From: JBLMYQ01 sp050258375
GTDB taxonomy: Bacteria > Bacillota > Clostridia > Acetivibrionales > UBA4821
Direction of reading: 5' to 3'
DNA length: 64,000 bases
NCBI GenBank assembly: GCA_050258375.1
Contig: JBLMYQ010000029.1
Coordinates: forward strand, 1 to 64,000
The notes beneath the pieces were generated by a model. It ran no database searches and had not been told where the DNA came from. It was given only the letters and a program-made list of their open reading frames with translations. The translations under genes and the position numbers were made by a program. Every line of letters starts with the position of its first letter. The stretch's first letter is position 1. Positions 17,003 through 25,941 of this stretch are shown piece after piece.

Positions 17003-17500
17003 TTATTTAATTTCGCTTGGGTTTTTGCCCCTTAGTCTGGCAACTTCCTCCAGTGTTTTAAGTTGAGCTAAACCACTCATTGTAGCATTTATCATATTTC
17101 TTGGATTGTTTGAACCCAATGATTTTGTTCTTATATCTCTTATTCCGGCAAGTTCGAGTACAGCTCTTACAGGACCTCCTGCAATTACTCCAGTACCCTG
17201 TCCGGCAGGCTTAAGCAAAACTTTCCCAGAACCAAACTCTCCAACTATTTCGTGTGGAATAGTTGTATCTAACATAGGAACCTTTATAAGATTCTTCTTT
17301 GCATCCTCGATTCCTTTTCTGATTGCATCCGGAATTTCTGTAGCCTTCCCCATACCAGTTCCAACAAGGCCGTTCTCATCTCCAACAACAACCAATGCGC
17401 TAAATCTGAAATTTCTTCCACCTTTAACAACCTTGGCAACTCTGTTGATGCTTACAACTTTCTCCTTGAGTTCAACGTTGCTCAAATCTATCTGTAGCAT
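17003..17500 (-). CDS. rpsE: 30S ribosomal protein S5
   Basis: This 165-residue protein helps decoding fidelity. The double-stranded RNA-binding part (VVSINRVAKVVKGGRNFRFS) and the GSGKVLLKPAGQGTGVIAGG segment are typical. The ATG after GGGAGG was chosen over an upstream frame extension. Confidence 0.98.
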   Translation of the reverse strand: MLQIDLSNVELKEKVVSINRVAKVVKGGRNFRFSALVVVGDENGLVGTGMGKATEIPDAIRKGIEDAKKNLIKVPMLDTTIPHEIVGEFGSGKVLLKPAGQGTGVIAGGPVRAVLELAGIRDIRTKSLGSNNPRNMINATMSGLAQLKTLEEVARLRGKNPSEIK

Positions 17501-17517
17501 ACATTTCCTCCCTCTCA

Positions 17518-17886
17518 CTAAAACTCTAATCCTGAATTTCTTGCGGCGTCAGCAAGTTCTTTAATTCTGCCATGATAGATAAATCCGCCTCTATCAAAAA
17601 CTACTGTTTTAATTCCTTTTTCAAGTGCTCTTTGTGCAATAAGCTCTCCTACTAATTTTGCACCTGCTTTGTTTCCGCAATTCTTAAGTTTTCCTTTTAT
17701 TGCATCATCCAAAGTAGAAGCTGATACAATAGTATTTCCTACCGTATCATCAATTATCTGAGCATATATGTTATTAAGGCTTCTGAAAACATTGAGTCTT
17801 GGTCTTTCAGGCGTACCTGCAAGCTTATTCCTTATTCTCACATGTCTTCTTACGCGTGGATTGCTGCTTCTAGCAATTGTGCTCAC
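17518..17886 (-). CDS. rplR: 50S ribosomal protein L18
   Basis: This 122-residue protein binds 5S rRNA. It has the basic RVRRHVRIRNKLAGTPERPR start and the C-terminal FDRGGFIYHGRIKELADAAR motif. The start codon is GTG, supported by GGGAGTG upstream. Confidence 0.97.
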   Translation of the reverse strand: MSTIARSSNPRVRRHVRIRNKLAGTPERPRLNVFRSLNNIYAQIIDDTVGNTIVSASTLDDAIKGKLKNCGNKAGAKLVGELIAQRALEKGIKTVVFDRGGFIYHGRIKELADAARNSGLEF

Positions 17887-17902
17887 AATATTTCACTCCC
17901 TT

Positions 17903-18451
17903 CTATTTCTTCTTAGCTCCTGCTTTACCTTCTTTTCTCCTGATTACTTCATTTTCATATTTGATACCTTTACCCTTATATGGCTCAGGTTCTCTCTTGA
18001 ATCTTATTTTTGCTGCAAACTCACCAACAGCTTGTTTGTCAATACCTTTGACAATTACTCTGTTCTGAGCAGGAGTTTCAACGGTAATACCTTCAGGCTC
18101 CTCCATCTCAACCGGATGTGAATAACCGAGTGTCAAAACAAGCTTCTTACCTTGTTTTTGTGCTCTGTAACCAACACCATTTATTTCAAGAACCTTTTCA
18201 AATCCATTTGTTACTCCGACAACCATATTGTTCACAAGAGTTCTTGTAAGACCATGAAGTGATCTGTGACCTGCTTCTTCTGAAGGTCTTTCAACAACTA
18301 TTTGTCCTTCTTCTATCTTAATTATCATATCTTGATGCAGCTGTCTAACAAGAGTACCCTTAGGTCCCTTTACTGTCATTAAATTCCCGTCTTCAAGTTT
18401 TACGTCAACGCCCTTTGGAACAACTATAGGCGCTTTACCTATTCTAGACAT
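17903..18451 (-). CDS. rplF: 50S ribosomal protein L6
   Basis: This 182-residue protein of the GTPase-associated region begins MSRIGKAPIVVPKGV and contains the C-terminal PEPYKGKGIKYENEVIRRKEG signature. The ATG after GGGAGGTGA was chosen. Confidence 0.98.
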   Translation of the reverse strand: MSRIGKAPIVVPKGVDVKLEDGNLMTVKGPKGTLVRQLHQDMIIKIEEGQIVVERPSEEAGHRSLHGLTRTLVNNMVVGVTNGFEKVLEINGVGYRAQKQGKKLVLTLGYSHPVEMEEPEGITVETPAQNRVIVKGIDKQAVGEFAAKIRFKREPEPYKGKGIKYENEVIRRKEGKAGAKKK

Positions 18452-18472
18452 TTTCGTCACCTCCCTTAAATA

Positions 18473-18545
18473 CTGGTTCATGGTTCTTGGTTTTAAGTTT
18501 TGCTTTGAAGCTCCTTCTTAAATCTACGAACTAAGAACTACCAAC
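18473..18545. repeat. Heptad-repeat hairpin F (rpsH-rplF gap)
   Basis: The first arm is CTGGTTC, ATGGTTC, TTGGTTT, TAAGTTT (18473-18500). The second is TACGAAC, TAAGAAC, TACCAAC (18525-18545). Units such as TTGGTT and AACCAA-like positions complement each other. Confidence 0.85.
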
Positions 18546-18553
18546 TATTTCTT

Positions 18554-18955
18554 TTACCATACAAAAGCAAGAATTTCTCCTCCAACACCTTCCTGGCGAG
18601 CCTTCTTGTCTGTCATAATTCCTTTTGATGTTGATACAATAGCTATTCCCAAGCCTCCTAGAACCCTTGGAATCTCTTCCTTATTTACGTATACTCTTAA
18701 ACCGGGTTTGCTGATTCTTTTCAAGCCTGAAATTACTCTTTGTTTGTTACTTTGCTGATATTTTAGAGCAACCCTGATTATGCCCTGCTTTCCGTCTTCA
18801 ATTTCTTCATAACCCTTTACATAACCTTCCTGGACTAATATATCAACCAGGGACTTTTTTAATTTTGATGCTGGAATATCTACAGTTTCGTGTCTTGACG
18901 AATTTGCATTTCTAATCCTTGTTAGCATATCTGCAATTGGATCCGTAGTATTCAT
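18554..18955 (-). CDS. rpsH: 30S ribosomal protein S8
   Basis: This 133-residue primary 16S rRNA-binding protein is also the translational repressor of the spc operon in E. coli. The N-terminal TDPIADMLTRIRNAN and C-terminal STSKGIMTDKKARQEGVGGE are diagnostic. The ATG rather than the TTG six bases upstream was chosen. Confidence 0.98.
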   Translation of the reverse strand: MNTTDPIADMLTRIRNANSSRHETVDIPASKLKKSLVDILVQEGYVKGYEEIEDGKQGIIRVALKYQQSNKQRVISGLKRISKPGLRVYVNKEEIPRVLGGLGIAIVSTSKGIMTDKKARQEGVGGEILAFVW

Positions 18956-18975
18956 TCTCAAACCTCCTTCCTAAT

Positions 18976-19147
18976 GAGCTGGCAGTTGATAGTTTACCGT
19001 TGATAGTTATTTTCCATCAACTACTATAACAGCCATACTGATTATAACTATTAATATTATTCATATTTTTAACTTCAACAGCTGCAGTATAAAGGACATA
19101 TTACTGTTTTCAGACAGACTGCCAGCTTTACACTTTATACTGTTGAC
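18976..19147. repeat. Heptad-repeat hairpin G (rpsN-rpsH gap)
   Basis: The first arm is GAGCTGG, CAGTTGA, TAGTTTA, CCGTTGA, TAGTTAT (18976-19010). The second is TGCCAGC, TTTACAC, TTTATAC, TGTTGAC (19120-19147). The outer CTGGC/GCCAG ends match. The loop is much longer (about 110 bases) than at the other loci and holds no gene. Confidence 0.78.
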
Positions 19148-19155
19148 CAAAAGAC

Positions 19156-19341
19156 CTACCAGCTTGCTTTCTTAACACCAGGTATCATACCCTTATGAGC
19201 TAAAGTTCTGAAACAAATACGGCATATACCGAATTTTCTTAAATAAGCATGTGGTCTTCCACAAAGCTTGCATCTGTTGTAAGCTCTTGTAGAATATTTT
19301 GGTGTTTTCTGTTGTTTTAATACTAAAGCCTTTTTTGCCAC
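19156..19341 (-). CDS. rpsN: 30S ribosomal protein S14, zinc form (type Z)
   Basis: This 61-residue S14 carries the CKLCGRPHAYLRKFGICRIC zinc site of the short type Z form. It sits between rplE and rpsH as expected. Confidence 0.98.
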   Translation of the reverse strand: MAKKALVLKQQKTPKYSTRAYNRCKLCGRPHAYLRKFGICRICFRTLAHKGMIPGVKKASW

Positions 19342-19356
19342 TTGGTTCCCTCCTCT

Positions 19357-19899
19357 TTAACTTTGACTAAACGGCATTCCGAGTAGTCTTAAAAGTTCCC
19401 TAGCTTCTTCATCGGTCTTGGCAGTAGTAACGAATATAATATCCATTCCTCTTACCTTTTCGACCTTATCATATTCAATTTCAGGAAATATAAGCTGCTC
19501 CTTAATTCCCATTGCATAATTACCTCTTCCATCAAAGGAATTTGGTGAAATACCTCTGAAGTCTCTTACTCTTGGAAGTGCAATGTTAACAAATTTGTCA
19601 GCAAACTCGTACATTCTTGTACCTCTAAGTGTAACTTTGCATCCAATATTCATGCCTTTTCTGATTTTAAATGTTGCAATTGACTTTTTTGCTTTAGTAA
19701 CTACCGGCTTTTGACCTGTAATTATACCAAGCTCATTCACTGCTGAATCTATAACTTTAGGATTGTCTTTTGCATCTCCAATCCCCATATTGATTACGAT
19801 TTTCTCAAGCTTTGGTATTTCCATAGCATTTGAATAGTTAAACTTTTGCTTGAGGGCTGGAACAACTTCTTTTTTATATTTTTCAAGGAATCTTGACAT
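19357..19899 (-). CDS. rplE: 50S ribosomal protein L5
   Basis: This 180-residue 5S rRNA-binding protein has IPKLEKIVINMGIGDAKDN and the later RDFRGISPNSFDGRGNY region, which is fully conserved. Length is normal. Confidence 0.98.
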   Translation of the reverse strand: MSRFLEKYKKEVVPALKQKFNYSNAMEIPKLEKIVINMGIGDAKDNPKVIDSAVNELGIITGQKPVVTKAKKSIATFKIRKGMNIGCKVTLRGTRMYEFADKFVNIALPRVRDFRGISPNSFDGRGNYAMGIKEQLIFPEIEYDKVEKVRGMDIIFVTTAKTDEEARELLRLLGMPFSQS

Positions 19900-19928
19900 C
19901 TGACAAATTACCTCCCTTCATAAAAACA

Positions 19929-20258
19929 TTACGAGTCTAACTGCTCTCCGCAGCCATTATTTTTGCATACTCTGACCTTTGTACCATCGTCAAGAATTTT
20001 TTTACCAACTTTAGTAGGTCTTCCACAGTTTTTGCAAACTACCATAGCCTTACTACTGTATATAGGGGATTCTTGATTGATTTTACCCCCCTGCTGGTAT
20101 CTGCCTCTTGGTTTTTTATGCTTTACAGACATATTTACACCTTCAACAAGGACCTTCATTTCATCCGGAATTGCACTTAATACCTTTCCAGTCTTACCTT
20201 TATCCTTGCCGGAGATAATCATAACCTTATCACCTTTTTTTATGCTCATTTTAGCCAT
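19929..20258 (-). CDS. rplX: 50S ribosomal protein L24
   Basis: This 109-residue assembly initiator protein has a KOW domain (KKGDKVMIISGKDKGKTGKV) and the NMSVKHKKPR segment. A C-terminal zinc-ribbon-like pair is present, CKNCG followed by CKNNGCGEQ. The second pair has four residues between its cysteines rather than the usual two, which may weaken or alter metal binding. Confidence 0.96.
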   Translation of the reverse strand: MAKMSIKKGDKVMIISGKDKGKTGKVLSAIPDEMKVLVEGVNMSVKHKKPRGRYQQGGKINQESPIYSSKAMVVCKNCGRPTKVGKKILDDGTKVRVCKNNGCGEQLDS

Positions 20259-20276
20259 TTTAATCCACCTCCCACT

Positions 20277-20645
20277 TTACAGTACTTCGGGAGCGAGAGA
20301 AATTATCTTCATGAATTCCTTATCTCTCAATTCCCTTGCAACTGGTCCAAAAATACGAGTTCCTTTAGGAGTATTATCGGGCTTAATAATAACAGCAGCA
20401 TTTTCGTCAAACTTTATATGTGAACCATCCGGTCTATCAACACCTTTTTTAGACCTCACAATAACAGCTTTGACAACTTCGCCCTTTTTAACAACCCCGC
20501 CGGGTGTTGCATTTTTAACTGAAGCAACAACTATATCTCCTATACCTGCATACCTGCGCAATGAACCACCAAGAACCTTTATGCACATAAGCTCTTTAGC
20601 GCCAGTATTATCTGCAACCTTTAATCTGGTTTGCACCTGTATCAT
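20277..20645 (-). CDS. rplN: 50S ribosomal protein L14
   Basis: This 122-residue protein begins MIQVQTRLKVADNTGAKELM and contains FGPVARELRDKEFMKI, both typical. It contacts 16S rRNA at the subunit interface. Confidence 0.98.
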   Translation of the reverse strand: MIQVQTRLKVADNTGAKELMCIKVLGGSLRRYAGIGDIVVASVKNATPGGVVKKGEVVKAVIVRSKKGVDRPDGSHIKFDENAAVIIKPDNTPKGTRIFGPVARELRDKEFMKIISLAPEVL

Positions 20646-20666
20646 TTCAATACCTCCCCTCTTATC

Positions 20667-20736
20667 TAGTTCTGAGTTTTAAGTTTCTCTTTGGAGAATT
20701 CTTAATACTCTCAACTGTCAACCCTTAACTCTGAAC
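20667..20736. repeat. Heptad-repeat hairpin H (rplN-rpsQ gap)
   Basis: The first arm is TAGTTCT, GAGTTTT, AAGTTTC (20667-20687). The second is TCTCAAC, TGTCAAC, CCTTAAC, TCTGAAC (20709-20736). The centre contains CTTTGGAGAA. Confidence 0.85.
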
Positions 20737-20744
20737 AATAAAAA

Positions 20745-21002
20745 CTACTTTGCTTTTTCAACTATTTCGACCACTCTCCATCTTTTTTCCTTGCTAAGCG
20801 GTCTTGTTTCCATAACTTTTACTCTGTCTCCAATTGTACACTGGTTGTTTTCATCATGCGCTTTCAATTTATATGTCTTTCTTACAACCTTTTTGTAAAG
20901 AGGATGCTTAATACTGTATTCTATAGCAACGACAACAGTTTTATCCATTTTATCGCTGACTACTTTACCTGTTCTAGTCTTTCTAAGACCTCTTTCAGTC
21001 AT
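20745..21002 (-). CDS. rpsQ: 30S ribosomal protein S17
   Basis: This 85-residue OB-fold protein has GLRKTRTGKVVSDKMDKTVV and the terminal TRPLSKEKRWRVVEIVEKAK, typical of S17. Confidence 0.98.
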   Translation of the reverse strand: MTERGLRKTRTGKVVSDKMDKTVVVAIEYSIKHPLYKKVVRKTYKLKAHDENNQCTIGDRVKVMETRPLSKEKRWRVVEIVEKAK

Positions 21003-21023
21003 AGCTATCTTACCTCCAATCTA

Positions 21024-21227
21024 CTATTCCTTTATACCTTCAATCTCTCTGGCTCTAATTACTGTTTTTACCCTTGCAATGTCTTTTTTAACATTCTTAA
21101 CCTTATTAGGATTGTCAAGCTGATTTGTGGCCAGTTGAAATCTAAGTTTGAACAATTCTTTTTTTAGTTCTGAAAGCTCCTTTTGGAGTTCCATTGAAGA
21201 CATATCTCTCATCTTAATTGCTTTCAT
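21024..21227 (-). CDS. rpmC: 50S ribosomal protein L29
   Basis: This 67-residue coiled-coil protein sits at the tunnel exit. The start MKAIKMRDMSSMELQKEL aligns with other L29 proteins and overlaps the end of rplP by 14 bases, implying translational coupling. A longer in-frame start exists but would be atypical. Confidence 0.96.
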   Translation of the reverse strand: MKAIKMRDMSSMELQKELSELKKELFKLRFQLATNQLDNPNKVKNVKKDIARVKTVIRAREIEGIKE

Positions 21228-21654
21228 TGTTCTCACCATCCATTTCTTCACCGCGGACTACAAATTTGCATCTTATTGGCAGCTTGTGTGCGGCAAGTCT
21301 CATCGCTTCTTTAGCTAACTCCTCATTCACACCAGCAATCTCGAACAATATTCTTCCTGGTTTAACTACTGCTACCCAGTATTCCGGTGAACCTTTACCA
21401 CTACCCATACGTGTTTCAGCAGGTTTAGCTGTAACCGGTTTATCCGGGAATATTTTTATCCAAACTTTTCCGCCTCTTTTTATAAAACGCGTCATTGCAA
21501 TTCTTGCAGCTTCTATTTGATTACTTGTTATCCAAGCTGGCTCAAGTGCTTTCAAACCGAAGTCACCTTCGCAAACTTTGTTTCCGCGAGTAGCGACACC
21601 TGTCATTCTGCCTCTTTGAACTTTCCTACGTTTAACCCTTTTAGGCATTAACAT
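21214..21654 (-). CDS. rplP: 50S ribosomal protein L16
   Basis: This 146-residue protein lines the A-site region of the peptidyl transferase centre. MLMPKRVKRRKVQRGRMTG and the GSGKGSPEYWVAVVKPG segment are diagnostic. The acidic tail RGEEMDGENNESN runs into the rpmC start. Confidence 0.98.
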   Translation of the reverse strand: MLMPKRVKRRKVQRGRMTGVATRGNKVCEGDFGLKALEPAWITSNQIEAARIAMTRFIKRGGKVWIKIFPDKPVTAKPAETRMGSGKGSPEYWVAVVKPGRILFEIAGVNEELAKEAMRLAAHKLPIRCKFVVRGEEMDGENNESN

Positions 21655-21656
21655 CT

Positions 21657-22322
21657 TTATTCGCCTCCTTCAACTACTTTTGTCTTCCTAGCTCTTGGAA
21701 GAACCTCGCCTTTGTAAATCCAAACCTTAACACCAATCTTTCCATAAGTTGTATCAGCTTCATGGAAGCCATAATCTATATCAGCTCTCATTGTCTGCAG
21801 TGGAATTGTGCCATCATGATAATGTTCAGTTCTAGCGATTTCAGCTCCACCAAGTCTTCCAGATACTGATGTTTTTATTCCCTTTGCTCCTGATTTCATA
21901 GCTTTACCCATTGCCTGTTTCATAGCCCTTCTAAAAGAAACCCTCTTTTCAAGCTGAGAAGCAATGTTTTCAGCTACAAGCTGAGCATCCTGTTCAGGAA
22001 TCTTTACCTCGCATATGTTTACAAGTATGTTTTTATTAGTCATTTTTTCAAGGTCTTTACGTAGAACATCTATTAATGCTCCACCTTTACCTATAACTAT
22101 TCCAGGCTTTGCAGTGTAAACATTAACCTTAACCTTGTTTGCTGCTCTTTCTATTTCAACTTTTGAAACGCCTGCAATAAATAATTTGCTTTTTACAAAC
22201 TTTCTAACTTTCATGTCTTCAATCAGGTTATCTGCAAAACTCTTGTCATCTGCATACCATTTTGCATCCCAATCTCTAATAATTCCTAGTCTTAAACCAT
22301 GTGGATGAACTTTTTGGCCCAT
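21657..22322 (-). CDS. rpsC: 30S ribosomal protein S3
   Basis: This 221-residue protein lies at the mRNA entry channel. It has a KH domain (GIVIGKGGALIDVLRKDLEK) and the C-terminal RTEHYHDGTIPLQTMRADID region. It begins MGQKVHPHGLRLGI. Confidence 0.98.
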   Translation of the reverse strand: MGQKVHPHGLRLGIIRDWDAKWYADDKSFADNLIEDMKVRKFVKSKLFIAGVSKVEIERAANKVKVNVYTAKPGIVIGKGGALIDVLRKDLEKMTNKNILVNICEVKIPEQDAQLVAENIASQLEKRVSFRRAMKQAMGKAMKSGAKGIKTSVSGRLGGAEIARTEHYHDGTIPLQTMRADIDYGFHEADTTYGKIGVKVWIYKGEVLPRARKTKVVEGGE

Positions 22323-22337
22323 TTTCTATCCTCCTTA

Positions 22338-22694
22338 TTACTTTGCTTCGCGAAGTACTACCGTAATATGACTTGATCTCTTTCTAATCCTGTATGCCCT
22401 ACCTTGTGCTCTTGGTTCAATTCTTTTCATTGTTGGTCCTTGATTTGCATATATTTCAGAAATAACCAAATCATCAACATTCATATTGTGGTTATTCTCC
22501 GCATTAGCCATTGCAGATTTCACTAATTTTTCTACAATCGGTGAAGCTGCTTTCGGGGTAGTCTTCAATATTACTAAAGCATCTCCAACCTTTTTATTTT
22601 TGATTAAATCTATAACGATTTTTACCTTACGCGCAGAAATTCTGGCATGTCTCAACACCGCTCTTGCTTCCACTAACTTTATCCTCCCTTCCAT
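22338..22694 (-). CDS. rplV: 50S ribosomal protein L22
   Basis: This 118-residue protein extends into the exit tunnel. The segment ARAVLRHARISARKVKIVID and the tunnel-loop region with GPTMKRIEPRAQGRAYRIRK are typical. A short variable N-terminus (MEGRIKLVE) precedes them. Confidence 0.98.
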   Translation of the reverse strand: MEGRIKLVEARAVLRHARISARKVKIVIDLIKNKKVGDALVILKTTPKAASPIVEKLVKSAMANAENNHNMNVDDLVISEIYANQGPTMKRIEPRAQGRAYRIRKRSSHITVVLREAK

Positions 22695-22748
22695 TCTGAA
22701 AACATGATAAACTTCTCACATGTTATTCAACCTATACTTTTATGAATG

Positions 22749-23033
22749 CTATTTTAATGAAGTTGACTTTTCTGTGTGTCCACTATGTCCTTTATATGTT
22801 CTAGTAGGTGCAAATTCACCAAGTTTATGTCCTACCATATCTTCAGTAACATAAACAGGCACGTGCTTTCTTCCATCATGAACAGCTATTGTATGTCCAA
22901 CCATTTGTGGAAATATTGTAGATGCCCTTGACCAAGTCTTAATAACCTTTTTGTCTCCGGCTTTGTTCATTTCTTCAATTTTCTTTATTAAACTCGGATA
23001 AATATAAGGTCCTTTTTTAACTGATCTACTCAT
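22749..23033 (-). CDS. rpsS: 30S ribosomal protein S19
   Basis: This 94-residue head protein begins MSRSVKKGPYIYPSLIKKI and contains MVGHTIAVHDGRKHVPVYV. Confidence 0.98.
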   Translation of the reverse strand: MSRSVKKGPYIYPSLIKKIEEMNKAGDKKVIKTWSRASTIFPQMVGHTIAVHDGRKHVPVYVTEDMVGHKLGEFAPTRTYKGHSGHTEKSTSLK

Positions 23034-23056
23034 TACTTTTCCTCCTTTCGCACGCC

Positions 23057-23884
23057 TTACTTCCTCTTCTTAACTATAAACTTATCTGAAGCTTTTTTCT
23101 TCTTTCTGGTCTTAAGTCCCAGTGTAGGTTTACCCCAAGGAGTAACCGGTCCTGGTCTACCAATCGGAGATTTTCCTTCTCCACCACCATGAGGGTGATC
23201 AATTGGGTTCATTACTACACCTCTAACAGTTGGTCTAATGCCATGCCATCTCGTTCTTCCTGCTTTTCCGTAGGAAACGTTTTCATGCTCGATATTCCCA
23301 ACCTGTCCTATTGTAGCTCTACATTTCATGCTAATCATTCTTACTTCACCGGAAGGAAGTCTTACCTGAGCATAATCTCCCTCTTTAGCCATAAGCTGTG
23401 CCGAGCTTCCTGCACTTCTTACAAGCTGACCGCCTTTACCTGGCTTGAGCTCAATGTTGTGAATCATTGTACCAACTGGAATATTAGCTATTTGAAGGGT
23501 ATTTCCAGCTTTAATATCTGCTTTCGCACCTGATTCAACTTGGTCTCCTACTTTAAGATTGTTAGCAGCTATTATATAACTCTTTTGTCCATCATCATAT
23601 TGAATTAACGCAATATTTGCACTTCTGTTCGGATCATATTCTATTGAAGTAACAACTGCCTTTGCGTCATCTCTACTTCTTTTAAAATCAATTACTCTAT
23701 ACTTTCTTCTATTGCCGCCTCCACGATGTCTAATTGTTATTCTACCCATATTGTTTCGTCCCGAATGCTTCTTCAAAGGCTCAAGCAAGCTTTTTTCCGG
23801 AGCTTTTTTGGTTAGATCCGAATAATCTATAACTGTCATTTGCCTTCTTGAAGGAGTCGTAGGGTTGTATTTCTTTATAGCCAT
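23057..23884 (-). CDS. rplB: 50S ribosomal protein L2
   Basis: This 275-residue protein is needed for subunit association. The C-terminal MNPIDHPHGGGEGKSPIGRP stretch with the conserved histidine is present, and MAIKKYNPTTPSRR is at the start. Confidence 0.98.
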   Translation of the reverse strand: MAIKKYNPTTPSRRQMTVIDYSDLTKKAPEKSLLEPLKKHSGRNNMGRITIRHRGGGNRRKYRVIDFKRSRDDAKAVVTSIEYDPNRSANIALIQYDDGQKSYIIAANNLKVGDQVESGAKADIKAGNTLQIANIPVGTMIHNIELKPGKGGQLVRSAGSSAQLMAKEGDYAQVRLPSGEVRMISMKCRATIGQVGNIEHENVSYGKAGRTRWHGIRPTVRGVVMNPIDHPHGGGEGKSPIGRPGPVTPWGKPTLGLKTRKKKKASDKFIVKKRK

Positions 23885-23919
23885 TTCTTATTCACTCCCT
23901 TATTTCAATTATCACGATT

Positions 23920-24276
23920 TTACGCCTGAACGCCGCCGAACTCTTCGATACTATCCTTATACTTCTTACCTGTAAGCTTTTCCTTACCACCCTTATCAAG
24001 GAATATTTCCGGTTTGGGATTTGTATCAATTTTTACTATTGCCTTTTTCCAGTCAGGTGTTTTACCAATATGCACGCCTCTTCTTTTTGTTTTGCCCGGC
24101 ATACTTACTGTATTTACTTGAAGCACCTTAACCTGAAATAATTGTTCAACAGCACTTCTTATTTCGGTTTTAGTTGCATTTTTTACAACTTCAAAAGTGT
24201 ACTTTCCTATACCTAATTCGTCATTGCTCTTTTCTGTAATTATAGGTCTTACAATGATATCTTCAGGAGTTCTCAT
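23920..24276 (-). CDS. rplW: 50S ribosomal protein L23
   Basis: This 118-residue tunnel-exit protein docks trigger factor and SRP. It begins MRTPEDIIVRPIITEKSNDE. Its ATG overlaps the rplD stop codon by one base (TAATG). It is slightly longer than the usual 95-100 residues owing to a C-terminal tail (KEKLTGKKYKDSIEEFGG). Confidence 0.97.
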   Translation of the reverse strand: MRTPEDIIVRPIITEKSNDELGIGKYTFEVVKNATKTEIRSAVEQLFQVKVLQVNTVSMPGKTKRRGVHIGKTPDWKKAIVKIDTNPKPEIFLDKGGKEKLTGKKYKDSIEEFGGVQA

Positions 24277-24899
24277 TATACGTACACCTCCTCTATCTTA
24301 GCAACTGCATCCTTTGTCACAATGAATTTATCATACTTTAAAATGTCATATACGTTAAGTGTATTTACAAGAAGTGTCTTTACTCCGGCTATATTTCTAG
24401 CTGATTTCTGAATTTCAACATTCTTTTCCGGAAGAACAAGTAAAGCTTTTGTTTGAACATCCATCTTTTTAAAGATTTCAGCCATTCTTCTTGTCTTTAT
24501 TTCATCAAATTTTAATTCCTCAATCACCATGATATTATTTTCATTAACCTTTGCGCTAAGAGCTGATTTCATAGCAATTCTCTTAACCTTTTTAGGTACT
24601 GAATATTTGAAGCTTCTTGGTTTTGGTCCCAGAGCGATACCACCCTTTATCCACTGTGGTGCTCTGATACTTCCCTGACGCGCTCTACCTGTACCTTTTT
24701 GTCTCCAGGGTTTAATACCTCCACCTCTTACTTCTCCTCTTGTCTTGGTTGACTGAGTGCCCTGCCTGCGGTTAGCAAGCTGGTTAACAACAACTTCATG
24801 GAGTACAGCTTCATTTACTTCTACTCCGAATATGCTGTCACTTAATTGAAAACTACCAATCTGTTCGCCTTGCGAATTATATAAAGCAACTTTAGGCAC
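24276..24899 (-). CDS. rplD: 50S ribosomal protein L4
   Basis: This 207-residue protein includes the tunnel loop with TKTRGEVRGGGIKPWRQKGT. L4 represses the S10 operon in E. coli; the structured leader upstream of rpsJ may serve a comparable control here, which is inference. Confidence 0.98.
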   Translation of the reverse strand: MPKVALYNSQGEQIGSFQLSDSIFGVEVNEAVLHEVVVNQLANRRQGTQSTKTRGEVRGGGIKPWRQKGTGRARQGSIRAPQWIKGGIALGPKPRSFKYSVPKKVKRIAMKSALSAKVNENNIMVIEELKFDEIKTRRMAEIFKKMDVQTKALLVLPEKNVEIQKSARNIAGVKTLLVNTLNVYDILKYDKFIVTKDAVAKIEEVYV

Positions 24900-24952
24900 T
24901 GTAATCCTCCTTTCTAATCTAACACATTAAATCTTTATTTAAGCTAATAGCT

Positions 24953-25576
24953 TTATTTAACTGTTTCTTTTATAAATACCAAGCTTCCTTTTTGTCCCGG
25001 AATAGCTCCCTTTATTAAAAGTATATTCTTCTCTGCATCTACTCCAGCCACTTCAAGGTTTTGAATTGTAACTTTTACGTTACCCATATGTCCAGGAAGT
25101 TTCTTTCCTTTGAATACTCTACCCGGAGACGTTGTCGGTCCCATTGAACCCGGTCTTCTATGATACATTGAACCGTGTGTCATTGGACCTCTATGAGCTC
25201 CATGCCTTTTAATAACACCCTGGAATCCTTTACCCTTGGATGTTCCGCTTACATCAACCTTATCTCCAACGTTGAATACATCAGCTTTTATTTCTTGCCC
25301 AACGGTATACTCTTCCGCATTATCAACTCTTATTTCCCTTAAGTATTTTCTCAAGGATACCTTTGCTTTTGAAAAATGTCCTTTTATGGGTTTAACAACA
25401 TTTTTCTCTTTAACTTCGCCGAATCCAATCTGTATCGCGTTGTATCCGTCAGTCTTTTCATTTTTCTTTTGTACAACAACACATGGACCTGCCTCTATAG
25501 CAGTAACCGGTATAACGTTTCCATTTTCATTAAAAATTTGTGTCATACCTATTTTCTTTCCGTAAATTCCTTTCAT
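24953..25576 (-). CDS. rplC: 50S ribosomal protein L3
   Basis: This 207-residue assembly initiator begins MKGIYGKKIGMTQIFNENG. The central GTSKGKGFQGVIKRHGAHRG loop reaches toward the peptidyl transferase centre. Confidence 0.98.
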   Translation of the reverse strand: MKGIYGKKIGMTQIFNENGNVIPVTAIEAGPCVVVQKKNEKTDGYNAIQIGFGEVKEKNVVKPIKGHFSKAKVSLRKYLREIRVDNAEEYTVGQEIKADVFNVGDKVDVSGTSKGKGFQGVIKRHGAHRGPMTHGSMYHRRPGSMGPTTSPGRVFKGKKLPGHMGNVKVTIQNLEVAGVDAEKNILLIKGAIPGQKGSLVFIKETVK

Positions 25577-25590
25577 TACTTTTACCTCCT

Positions 25591-25625
25591 CCGGTTATTG
25601 GTTCGCGTTTTAGGTTTGCGAACAT
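25591..25625. repeat. Heptad-repeat array I (rplC-rpsJ gap)
   Basis: Short series CCGGTTA, TTGGTTC, GCGTTTT, AGGTTTG, followed by CGAAC that can pair back to GTTCG. This is the least regular member of the family. Confidence 0.6.
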
Positions 25626-25629
25626 GACC

Positions 25630-25941
25630 TTACAGCTTAATCTCGATATCAACTCCAGCAGGCAAATCTAACTTCATAAGAGCATCTACAGTTTTTGGTG
25701 TAGGCAGAAGTATATCAATAAGCCTCTTATGTGTTCTCATCTCAAACTGTTCTCTTGAATCCTTGTACTTATGCGGAGCCCTAAGTACTGTAACTATGTC
25801 CTTCTCTGTAGGTAATGGTATAGGTCCTGAAACCTTCGCTCCGGTTCTCTTTGCAGTTTCCACAATCTTTTCAGCGGACTGGTCGAGAATTTGATGATCA
25901 AATGCCTTTAGTCTGATTCTGATCTTTTCTTTGTTGGTCAC
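25630..25941 (-). CDS. rpsJ: 30S ribosomal protein S10
   Basis: This 103-residue S10 is the first gene of the super-operon and doubles as NusE in antitermination. The sequence IRIRLKAFDHQILDQSAEKI is diagnostic. The start is GTG, preceded by GGAGGAG at 4-5 bases. About 340 bases of leader separate it from the predicted promoter. Confidence 0.98.
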   Translation of the reverse strand: MTNKEKIRIRLKAFDHQILDQSAEKIVETAKRTGAKVSGPIPLPTEKDIVTVLRAPHKYKDSREQFEMRTHKRLIDILLPTPKTVDALMKLDLPAGVDIEIKL

